64,000 bases of DNA from Epiperipatus broadwayi. Its lineage: Eukaryota; Onychophora; Udeonychophora; Euonychophora; Peripatidae. The stretch is from NCBI GenBank assembly GCA_028023455.1, contig JAQFVV010006197.1, positions 14,567,254 through 14,631,253 of the forward strand. The letters are read 5' to 3'. Shown here piece by piece: positions 10,457-22,200 of the stretch. The stretch's first letter is position 1. Each line of letters opens with the position of its first letter. The position numbers were made by a program, and so were the translations under genes. A model generated the notes under the pieces. That model was given only the letters and a program-made list of their open reading frames with translations. It did no database searches and had not been told where the DNA came from.

Positions 10457-13400
10457 TTATTGGGAATCAGTTCAAGAATCTTTACTTCTTGGCAATTCCA
10501 TTTCATCAAAGGCATTAAATATTGATGGATTATTTTAAAATCAAAAGAAAAATATTAATTCATGAATGAAAAATCCGACTTTTTATTATAAATGGTAATT
10601 TTATATAAGCTTTTAACAAATTTATTATTTAAAATAAAAATTGTTTAAATTATTGATCTATAAAAACTCTTAAAGGATTTATTATATTTTTAACAATACT
10701 ATATCTAGAAATTTTGCTTTGAATGACTCTAAATGACTTGTTAAGTTTCATTTTCAATAATAATAGTTGCAGTTTCTTACTCAACTTGTCTTATCAGAAC
10801 TTGAATTTCTAATACCTTGTACAAATTCTTATTAATGTAATGTCTCTTTTCTAAGATTAATTTTGTGGTAATATCACTTTAAATTTAAATAAGATGCCCA
10901 TTCTATTTTCCCAGTATGGGCTCAGAAGATACTTTTTATTTTTCTGAAAATTGACTTTCTTTCTGAAGATGATTGCAAATTCTACTATTTATTCTTTTTT
11001 TGATAAAAAAACCTACTACAATTCCATTATGGGTTGCCAAATAAAGATCCAAAATCTATTGTCTTGTTTGCAACTTCTTCAAAATCATCATATGATTTCA
11101 AAATATGAATTTTTAAAGAATTATTTGAACACATTTTTTGCTAATAATTCTACTGCTGAGTTTTTGTTCAGTTGTTTAATAACTAAATGTTGATTTATGA
11201 ACATTTTTATGCACTCGCAACAGTCAAATATGTAAAACTAAAATGTAATGTGTGAAAATTATGAAAAAAAAAACTACATCTGAAAAGACTCAACTTTTAT
11301 AAAAATCTTTAATAAGTAGATTTTATGTTTCCATATTTACATATTAGTTTTGTAGAAAAAGCAGAGCAATATGAAAATGAATTTTCAAATATAATCAATA
11401 GATAGAGCAAGTGATACTCCAAGTATTGATGACAACCCTGCTGGAACAAAACTACACTGACATTAACAATCTAATGATAAATTTCTTTTGAAATTCTGCT
11501 AGGTAGTATCAAAATTTACAGAAGTAAATAAAAATTAAAACAAAGGCAAGTATTGTATTCATTCCATTAAAAGTAAGCTGCAAGATACCCTCCCTTAGCC
11601 AACTAGAATTTCAAGTATATGTATTAATGTTAGATCATTTATTCATTTCCCTTTTATTAAAAGTAACATGATATGCCAAATTTAACAAATCTACTTTACT
11701 TTCAAATGCAATAAAATTCTTGTATTAAAATTTTCTTAATTTTATTTTTATTTTAGTCAGTTGAATCAGTAACATTAATCTTACAGTTACTTTTAACTAA
11801 TAAGACTACAATATAAGCATAACAATAAAGCCAGTAAAATATTTTTTTATAAACATTTTATTTTTGTTATGAATGTAACAACAGACTTATATTTACATTA
11901 CAAAATTTTTTCAGTCTGTCAAATTCCTTAGATCAGACACATAAGCGAGCAGTTGATCTTACTTGGTTAAGAGAAGGCAGTGTTAAGAGCCTGTTTAAAA
12001 TGAGGTATTAGTAATCAATTCTTTTACTTTACAGAAATATATTGCATATCAACAGTTAGATATACTTTACAAAAATGATTAAAATATGTGATAATAAAAC
12101 CCTTAAAAATCTTTAAAATATTTTGACGTCAATAAAAAAGTAATAATAAGAAAATATTATTTGTATACATTTATAAATATTATAATGTCAAATAATGAAA
12201 AGGTGAAATTAGCATAAATTATATTTTAATTGAATAATGAAATATATATATCTTATATCAAACTTTTTCTTTCCCTAATTATTTTAAGAATAATTATTCC
12301 AAAGTATTATTTATTAAATAAACCTCACATTTCAGATTATTTTTATTTCTCTCTCTACAAATGTGATGTCTTATTGGTTTTTTTTTTTTAGTATTAATAC
12401 ATGCAAACTTAAAAATAGTATAAAATAATTGTTTAGTATCTTGGGAAATGAGATTAGAGCATTCAAGTAGCAGGTTGAATCACTTCCATTCAAATGGCCC
12501 AATTTTTTGTTTTACCCAAGCTGATAATTGATATAGGAACCTTAGCTCTTGTATCTGCCACTTAATTCATTAATAAAAATAACAAGCATTTAATTAAATT
12601 AATCATCTAAAAAAATCACAAAATAAAATAAAAAATTAGTGTGTTCATAAAAATATAGATTTGCCTTATGTTTTTTTTTAAAAATTTAAAGATTTGCCTT
12701 ATGTTAAAGCACATTTTCCCTAAAAGTTGCTTTACTATAAAAATAATGAAAACCCAATAATAGCAAATTTATGAAGAAAGATGTATAGTAAATGAAAGTT
12801 TAAATATAAAAGACAATAATTAATATATCAGTTAAGTTTCTAACATTAAAAAAAAAAAAAAAGATTAGATAAAATAATATTTAGATGAGGATCAATTATA
12901 ATGCTTTTACCACAAACAATTTGGCTAAAATTAAAAGTGTCAAAAAATTAATTATTACAATTTACTTAATTACAATTAATATAAATTTTCTTTTATAAAT
13001 ATTTCCAATAAGTTTTTTCTATTTTATCAAAAAATATAGTCTACCTGTCATTTTATTATATTACATATAATTAATAATGTCAAATGTGTTTATTCATAAT
13101 TATATATATATATATATTACTTAAGAAAACATTCATGTTTGTTAAACTTTAAAAAAAATTTTTTTTTATTAGTTTGATTTTTATAAATTAGATCATGTTC
13201 CAGAAAGCATTGACTATAAAAATGCACATGATTTTTTTTTGTTCAAACTATTATTAAGGCAAGGGAAAAGAAAGAAAACTTTTCCTTAAAAAAAAAAATT
13301 ACTGTTATCAATTGTAAAATAGCTGATTATATGCGTGGAGAAATTAATGAAAAGAATGTTTATAACTGAAGAACAAATGTGAACATCTAAACTCCAACCA

Positions 13401-16400
13401 TTATAGTCACTAACCATAGGTTATTCATCAGAAAATGGCTGTCGTTTATCTAGAACATCTATTACTGTTAAATGTAGTACATGTAGAAGAGGAAGAATGA
13501 ACCCCACGCGAAATCTATAATAGCACAACCAATGCTTTGCAGGAGTCTGGACTGGAAAACAGACATAATTATGTCCTAATACATATGTGATGGCTAAAAA
13601 TCTTATCAACTATGAAAGTGAACATTAACGTTCGAATTGCGATAGTTATGAAAAGTGACATGGAATATAAATGGGTGCACATCTATGTATTTCCCTACTT
13701 CTATGCATAAATTTTTGCATATACATAGAATCTATGCATCCATAAATACAAAAGATAACAGAAAGTATATGAATATTGAACTAAAAAATGTCTTACTTTA
13801 AGACTTGAGTTGAAAACATAACATTATTTAAAGGTTTTATAAGTTTATAGCCAAAAGGAATTTTTTTTTTATATGCATATTATTTTTTTTACTAGTGATT
13901 TTTAAAAAAAAAATTATTATTGTTGTTGGTAAAAAAAAGAAAATATTCTGTAAATGAAGGTATATTATTTAGAACAACATCGTATCTGTTATCATTAAAT
14001 TAATAATCTTTTTTTTTTATATAATCTATCTTTCTATTTTGGCAGTGTGCTAAACATTTATGACTTATTATCCAAGAATGTTTGTAAAGTTTATATCACA
14101 AATCATCTAAGAATAAGTAAAAGCTAGCATTATGGGTAAGTATCAATTTAGAAAATGGCTGACACTCGTTCATTATAAATTTTCCTTACTCTATGATCTT
14201 TTGTCTGACCGTTGTTAAGGTAAAAAATATATATATTTAATTAGATTTAGTAAAATATTATTTAATTATAAAAGTGGATCAATGATAATTTATTAGAATC
14301 CAGAAGCAACGGTTAATATAATATAAATGGCACATATTAAAATAAAACTTTTTATTCCATTATCATCAAATTATCATCTATAAAGAATACAATTAATTTT
14401 CAATAAATTGTTTAAACTTCTAATTACCATGATTAAAGTTGTGTTTTTTTCTCTTTACAATTGTTTTTTATATTTCATGATCCTATATTAGCTTTAAATA
14501 CTTGTCTCATTTTCCTCAAAAATTTTTTTAACCTCTTATATAATTTTTGAAAATTAATTTTACTTTCTACTACCTTGTGAACAATCTTTTATCCTTTTTA
14601 AAAAAAATAAATAAATAAAAATAATTCTTTCTATCATTTTTCATATATTAAATTATTTATAAAAAACAAAACAAAAAACCTGAAATAAGCTGCAAAATGC
14701 AACTTGAATTAAATCATATTTTATTCCTTCATAAAAATAAATAGCTACACCAAATGTTTCCTGAATTATAAATTATTTGCATAATTTAAAATTGAAAACT
14801 GATATTGTTTCCTTGAATTACAAGATAAAATAACATCAAGGATGAGAAAGATTTATTGCTTCAACTATTAATTTTTTAAGAATGAAAAAATGATAGGAAA
14901 ATGCTATTTTTAAAATGATTACATTACAACTGAAAATACCAATCTGTTATAAAAAAATATATATATATTGTTAATGACATCACAAAGCAATTGATATATG
15001 TTTATAGCTGGAATTTTCCATAGAAGTTAATATGATTTTTATTAATATTATTATTTTTTAAAAAAGGTATAGGACCTTTTCAGCACAATCTAGCAGTATT
15101 CAGATTATGAGATATATTTCAAACTTATATCAAAATCATGTGACATCTAATTTATCAATAAAAAAATTATTTTGCAACTTATTTATAAATTTAATTTTCA
15201 TTTCTATTTGCATTAAAAAAAGTTGCATTATAATATTATCTCTGCATTTACACACAAAAACATATTCACACAGAGTGATTAAAAAAATCTTTATTTACAT
15301 GAACTGTAATTAATTATCATTACAAAAAACAGTTCAACATTTAAGAATTTTTGTAGAGTTGGATGGAAAAATTTGTTCTAAGATTTAAAAGAATTTGTAT
15401 TGATGAATAAAATCTAACAATTCTTCAAACTCAAATATACTGAAAAGGCTTATTTAGTATGGCAAACATGTGGTACTTAATACAAAACTATTGTAAAGCA
15501 CTAAATATTAAAATGACTTTGAGAAGTTAAGCACTTAACCTCTCAATTTATTATTATATAAGCATCGTTCCACTAATATATGTTTCTTTAGAATTAGTAA
15601 GACTAGATGCAAAAAATAATAAAATAGCATAATCATACTGCACAAGCTGAAAAAAAAAACAACTTTCTTTATTAAAAACTCTAATGTAAGCGATATTTAT
15701 TGTTATTACCCACAAAAAATTATCTGATTAAAGTTATTATTAACAGAAGACTGTAGACTTTTTTAGCAGTATTATGTAGAATTAAATTAAAACAAGTTAT
15801 AATGCAAATAACATTCATGTTTCTTCAAAGTTACAAATATACATGCAATAGTATATAAATTAAATTAAAAAGTGAAAAACACATTATCAAAATAAGAATA
15901 GATTCTTCAACTATTCTGTATATAAAATGATTTCATAAAAAAAAATTCAAAAAATAATCTTTAAAACGTATATGTCATACAGGCTAATGGGATTAAAAAA
16001 AACTGATTCACTATTTTCTAAAATATCAAATTTTTTATAAAGAGTATAAAATATAAAGAAAAATAAACTGTATAAAAAGAAACACATTTAAATAAATTAA
16101 TTCTCCCTGCAATTGTGATTTTCAAATCAAAAATTAAATTAGTAAAACCATTAGAAATTAATAAAAAAAATATTTTAAGCAATTATACTATAAGCACAAT
16201 AACATTTCAGTTATCTGAACCAATTAGAGATAATTATGTATGTTGAGATATCTTTTTCTTTCTTTCTTTATTTTAAATCTAAAAGTTATAATTTTTATTT
16301 ATGATTGTATTCCTCTTCTTTTTATTTCCTATTCTATTAATTAAATAAAACTATTAGACTATTATAAGAAATAAAACAAGCAGCTTATTACAAATTATGC

Positions 16401-16465
16401 TATTAATTTATAGTCCTTATTAAACTTTTTGTATTTAAATATGTAATATATTATTTAATCAATGG
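10457..16465. other. Intergenic AT-rich DNA, no gene seen
   Basis: About 6 kb with many A and T runs. Frames such as 10951-11193 (+), 13421-13609 (-) and 15107-15313 (+) have no recognisable domain, and codon content simply follows base composition. The patch at 13420-13620 is somewhat richer in G+C than its surroundings but I recognise nothing in it. Confidence 0.6.
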
Positions 16466-16652
16466 TATTATATGTCTGGATTCCAAGAGATTGTAAAAGA
16501 CCCAGAAAGAGACCACATGTGAGATGGATGGATGAAATAAGAAAGTGTGCAGGGGTGATGTGGAGAAGAGAAGCTAAAGATAGAAGATGGATTAAACTTG
16601 GAGAGACCTTCATCCTGCAGTGGATTGATAATGGTTGATGATGATGATGATT
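16466..16652 (+). pseudogene. RTE-like LINE 3' end with GATGAT tail
   Basis: A 5'-truncated copy of the same family as 9186-9545. The frame reads WIPRDCKRPRKRPHVRWMD (from 16478), then EIRKCAGVMWRREAKDRRW and ILQWIDNG followed by a stop. Directly after the stop comes a run of TGATGATGATGATGA (16635-16650), the short microsatellite tail typical of RTE elements. This copy has kept an almost continuous frame, so it is probably younger than its relatives. Confidence 0.8.
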
Positions 16653-18827
16653 ATATGTCTGTGTATTGGATCCATAAATTTTGATGATATTAATGACAAA
16701 ATAAAAACAAAATGTCTCTGGATACAGGGCATTATATAACAATATCATAAAAAATAAATCACAAACAGAATAATAAAGCAATATAAGAAAAATTGCTTTA
16801 GGGAGATCGAAACCCATAAAAAATTAAACTTAATTGCTATCATGTTGTCTAACAAAATGATTTAACAGATTTGCAATAATCAAAGAAAAATGGTAAAATT
16901 GTATAAATAAAATTTTAGATTTATGATAAAAATAAAAAATCCACCAACATAATAAAAAAGGACAGCAAAAACAGATAAGTATATTTTCAAGTGATTTATA
17001 AGGTACCCTGAGTTTAATTTCCTTAAAATGAAATATTTTCTAAAAACTGTTCAAAAACTATAAAATAAAAAATAAGCAAATGTTAAATTCACTAGAGGTA
17101 GACAAGAGAGATCACCCAGAAATTGATTATTTAAAGAATAAATAAGCATAACAAAATTCATAAAAAATTCTAAAAAAAAAAATATTATATTAAAAAAAAA
17201 ATCAGAACTGTCATAAAAGGATAGTAATTTTTATACATGATGGATTACAAAAAAAAAAGTGGAATGTACAATATTTTAGTTAAACAAAAACAAAAAAAAC
17301 AATTTTTACTTAAAAGCTGCAGATTACATTCAGATAAAGGCAAAATTAGAATCAGAAATAAATATATAAAAAAATCTCAACAAATAGTTTAACACAATTC
17401 AATTTAAACAATCACATTTCCTGGATTGAAATTTAAATTCTAATGATAATTTAAAATGTTAAAAAAAGAGTATGAAGGTTTGCATATCATAGTATAATAG
17501 CCTTATAAAAACTACAATAATAATGAAATTAGAAATATATTATAAATAAATCAACTATAAAAGAAACTAATATTGTTTTAGGTTTCAAAAAATAAAATAA
17601 TAAATATTCCTACAAGAGGAAACTAGAAGTGTTTTGAAAATGGCAGATATACCAAAATGATTCATTTTTATTATTATGTAAGATTGCTGCTATAAGATGT
17701 AAAATAATAAATATGAGTTACATTTTTGTTTTGACTTTTTTTAAAAAAAAAAAAGAAAAGAAATGACAAACAGCTTGTTATCTAAACCAAAATAAAGTTA
17801 AGCTTTAAAATCTTCTGATAAAACCAGGGTTTTGTGTCTTTAGTAAACAAAATTATTATGAATATTGAATTAAAAATCTACTATTCAAGTTAAATTTATG
17901 TAAATAAATATAAAATAAATCAATTATCACTACATTCCACTAAAAAAGAAGAAGATATTATTGAGAAGAATTTGCTATATCACCATATTAACAGTTAATT
18001 AACCTCTGCACCCAAGTATAACAACTATTTTCTTAAATCAGTGGCAAGATAATTTATCAAATAAGTCAACTGCTCTGTGTCCAATAATTGCATGCCCTTG
18101 CATAGATAATTGGCTGCAATCAGATACATCATTCATTTTTCATAGTAAATCTTAAAAAGTATACAAATATATATCACTAATTTTTTTCTAAAAATAATCC
18201 TAAAAATAAACAAAAATAAAATTGTTGATAAGATGATGGAAGCGCTGCTCAGAGGCTACAACAATATATACATGTAAAATTATTTACAATAAATGTTTTA
18301 ATATTACATATTTGATAAAAAAAATAATTATTTTTTTTATTAATGATTGAATAGTTTATAAAATAGTAAACCAGAATGAGAAAAAATTGTTAATTTCTAA
18401 GTGCTCAAATTATGTGCATATTTATTATGCAAAAATATTTGTGTGTAATATAGATATTCCCTCACTTATGCTGACTAATGATGGATTCTACCAACAATTT
18501 TGCTGTAATATTTTATATATATTCTATAAATGTTTCTTTAATAGTAATTATATATATATTATTATTATTATATTCAATTTTTTTATTATATAAAATTGTA
18601 TTGCTTGCATTATTTGTCTACAAATTATGTAAAAAAAATATATATAACATGTTTCTCACTTATAACCAAATTAAATTACAGCAAGTTCTTTGTGGTATCT
18701 CCTCATAGTCAGAGACAACCTGTATATAGATGTATCAAATTTGTAAATAAAAAGAGGTGCTCGTAATATATCCATCATAAATATACCTGACATGTTCTAT
18801 ATGAAATAAATGCTGCCATTAAAATAA
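16653..18827. other. Intergenic AT-rich DNA, no gene seen
   Basis: No feature found. Open frames at 18387-18708 translate to hydrophobic text only because the DNA is T-rich. Confidence 0.6.
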
Positions 18828-18848
18828 TTTATTACAATTTTAGATTTA
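18828..18848 (-). terminator. Candidate polyadenylation signals of the PTPN3/4-like gene
   Basis: On the minus strand ATTAAA (18848-18843) and AATAAA (18833-18828) are the first such hexamers seen downstream of the stop codon at 19187. They would give a 3' untranslated region of roughly 350 bases. In DNA this AT-rich the hexamer can occur by chance. Confidence 0.3.
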
Positions 18849-19186
18849 ATATCATTTACTTCATCATTCCAATATTTCAAAATAAAGTATAAAAATAAAG
18901 TTTTTAAATTATTCATGATTGTTATCATAAGTAATAGACCGGTCAGCACTAATGCAATAATATCATCTCAAGCTTGTCTTGCGTATGTAATATAATAATT
19001 ACATATTGCTAATGCTAATTGAAATTAAAGCTGCTCTTGTGATAGCTAACACTGCAAAACCAATAATAGCCTCCAAGTTGAAGCCATTTGCTTAAACTGA
19101 GATGAAGAATGCTGCGTAGCTGAGTTGGATGGTGAGGACTGAATTATGGGTATTAAGGCACTCATTGAGTCATCAGATCAAATAAT
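18849..19186 (-). other. Likely 3' untranslated region of the PTPN3/4-like gene
   Basis: The stretch directly after the stop codon, richer in G+C than the DNA beyond it, as is common for transcribed ends. No intron signal or frame was recognised. Confidence 0.4.
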
Positions 19187-19224
19187 TTACTGCTGGTATT
19201 CTTGCAATGGTTTTATCAATTCTT
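19187..19224 (-). CDS. Ptpmeg: PTPN3/4-like gene, last coding exon g
   Basis: 38 bases including stop. After completing a Glu codon it reads [11 protein letters not shown] and TAA (19189-19187). The E-E-x-(I/V)-x-P-L pattern matches the end of PTPN3/4 proteins. Acceptor TTTTAG after a pyrimidine-rich tract. The choice rests on phase agreement and on this C-terminal pattern. Confidence 0.88.
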
Positions 19225-22200
19225 CTAAAAAAAAAAACAAAAAAAAAAAATTATAAATATAAAAAGGTATATACACATATCAAAACAATTCAGAATATGA
19301 ATTTTGAAATTATAAAAACAATAACAATCAGATGCATATTTTCATTTGTTAAATTTTTAAAATAAGTTCTAAAAGATGTAATTAATAATGATAATTATAT
19401 CAATATTGCAACAAAAAAATATTTTTCCCTTGAAAAAAAATGATATTTTAATGTGCATCTCTTTTATTTACTTATTTCATATTTTCAATATAATTAGATA
19501 TCTAATACAAATGTTTAATTAATTTAAAATGTATATATAGACATAGTACATATATAATAAGTTTTTAATGTGTCAATTATTTAAAGTAAAATTTTATCAT
19601 CTTATGCAGTGAATAATAAAGATTGAATGCAGCACAAAATCTATTGTCACAGGCTATTCAATTATTGTAACTAAAGGCAGAAATAAACAATTTTTAAAAC
19701 AAGGAGATGGAGAAATGTATTATATGACAAGTCTGATGATTCCATAAAATCAGCGTTAAGAGATTATAGATAACAGTATCATAAAATTATCCTTTTGCTT
19801 ATAGCTAAAATATGACTATTTCTTAAAATGAAATTTAAATGGTAAAGAAACCATACGAAATAAAATATTTGATTGGACATCAGCAAAATGGTTTTATTCC
19901 ATTTCCTAAGTTTCATTAAAAAAAAACAACATAGTGAAGCTTAATATAGTGATTGACATGCTAAATGTTTCTGAATCAATTTCTAGATTAACTTTTTACT
20001 TTAGCATCAAACGTCACAACATCCTGAACAATTAGCCACAGAATTATAATTATTATAAAAAAAAAAAAAATTCACTTTAATAATAAGTTTAATAAACATT
20101 ATAATTGATAAACTTAATTTAAAACACATTACTTGAAAATTCTATATCAGTAAAAAGAAACAAAAATTTTAATAAACCTGTTATTAAAATAACTTTAAAT
20201 TTATTATTTTTTTTTCACATTACTGCAGCTTTCTTTCTTCTCTAGATTTTAATTATCCATCTTGTAACAAAATGTTTATTTCAGTTCCACTTCTGCCTTA
20301 TTGTCTTGGTGCTTATTTGATCTCTCACCCATGTATGTATTTTACATCCAATCCTTCCTTATTTATCCTAACTCACATCTCTCCTTAATTTGTTATGAGA
20401 TCTTATTATTTTTGCTGAATGCAATTCGTCATAAATTAAGACTGTGAATAATTTTATCCATTATTCTTCCTGAGAATTTTAATCTTTGTATGTAGTTATT
20501 GGTTATCTAAAACATGCTATAGTATTTTTTAATAAGTTGTTCATGCAAAAAGAGATTTGCCACTAGATATAAAAGTTCCCTAGCATTGTGGTAAACAGCT
20601 TTTTAAAATTTTTGTTGTTTCTCAGTGGATTTGGAAATGAGTCATCATCATCATTAGTTTATATATTGAGGATTGTACTCTTAATATATTATATATTGAA
20701 ATAGTAAGATTCGTATTCGAATCTTAAGTTTCACCTTTTTCTGTCGTCTCTCACTGACCGGTCTATCCCGCCCAAATTTAAACTTTTTGATATCGAATTG
20801 TGTGTGTAACAATATTAAAAATGTATAAATATATGTAGAATTCAGCTTAAACACGCACACATTTCGATCTCAAATTAAACGCAATAAATAGGGATAAAAT
20901 AATATAATTTAGATTTCTTTTAGTTATATAATTTTGTATAATTTTAATCATTTATTTTGGATTATAAAGTTCGTATTTATTGCTTTGTTTAAATTTCATT
21001 TAATAATAATTCTAAAAATATCTGATGTAATATTTAATTAAAAGTTAAAATAATCTTATGTTCCCTTTTAGTTTTTGAAATTTAAAAGCATCGGTCAGTG
21101 ATAGATAATAGATTAATTAAAGAAAAATTCCACAAAAATAATTAGTAAATGTAAAATGTAAACAATAGAACGGCAGCTTTCTTTAATTAAAAAAACCAAC
21201 TAAATGCATTGATTATCCTCAGGGCAGATTAAATAGAACCTAAAAATATCTCAACAAAAATGTGAAAGATCAAGATAAAAAAAGAGGCCATCTTAGACTT
21301 GCTGGAGACATTCACTTAAACTTTAGCTTTGCTCTCGATCACTGAGAGTCTCCAAAAATATAAAAATAATTTGTTCCTGCCAAGGTATGACCGAGTAAAG
21401 CACCTAGATTATTCTCCATCGGGAGGTGGCCTATCGGATGCTGAACCTTCATTGCCCATCATAAATTCACCATGAAGATCTGCTGCCTGAAATGAATGAG
21501 AAAGCTGCTGCTGCCATGAAATTAAATGAATATCTAAATACAAGAAAGACTTGCCACTCGTGAACTTTTTGCTGCTAAATTAATGAAATCAGAAAACTTC
21601 TTATAAAACAGGTACCTGTCTGTGTTCAAACTCTAGAGTACTCTAATAATATGCTATAGCTTTTCTTCATACTACTTATCTAAATTATAAAATGTAAAAC
21701 TACCATATGTATAACTAAAACTGAATAATTAATTTAATATGTAAATTTCTCTAATAATCTAGCTTACCTCACTCTGTCTTTCTTGGGTGCGTATTTCTCA
21801 AATCTACATTCTATCTATAGTTATTATTTACTTATTGCATGCTCATAATCGTCTCAAATTTCAAAGTTTAAATCTATGATCGTATGAAATAGTGAATGCG
21901 TGTCACATTTTCATTAATATGTACTTTCCTAAATAACTAAACTTTCATATAAATTGACATGCATTCAATGCATCATTTATTGTAATGCAGGGGTCTACTA
22001 CTTCGCAAATGGCTGGCATATTAGTTGTAATAACTCCCAGCTTATATATATTTTGTATTTATTAAAGTTAATGAATAATTCTAGAAAATCCCATTTCTTT
22101 GAGAGTCGCCAGAGTTCTTGAGTAAATGTTGGTAATGTAGGGCCAAGTCAGAAATCTATTTAAATCTCATCATAACCGTTTATACAGTATACATGTGTTA

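Noticed and set aside
13421-13609. 62-codon minus-strand frame in a slightly GC-richer patch
   Set aside because: No domain, no splice sites in agreement with a neighbour, and no second exon.
18387-18708. Membrane-like small proteins, possibly a mitochondrial insertion
   Set aside because: Hydrophobicity follows from the T-rich DNA; no mitochondrial gene could be recognised.
20753-21095. A transposon bounded by the inverted pair CACTGACCG
   Set aside because: Only nine bases match, with no target duplication and no further end similarity.
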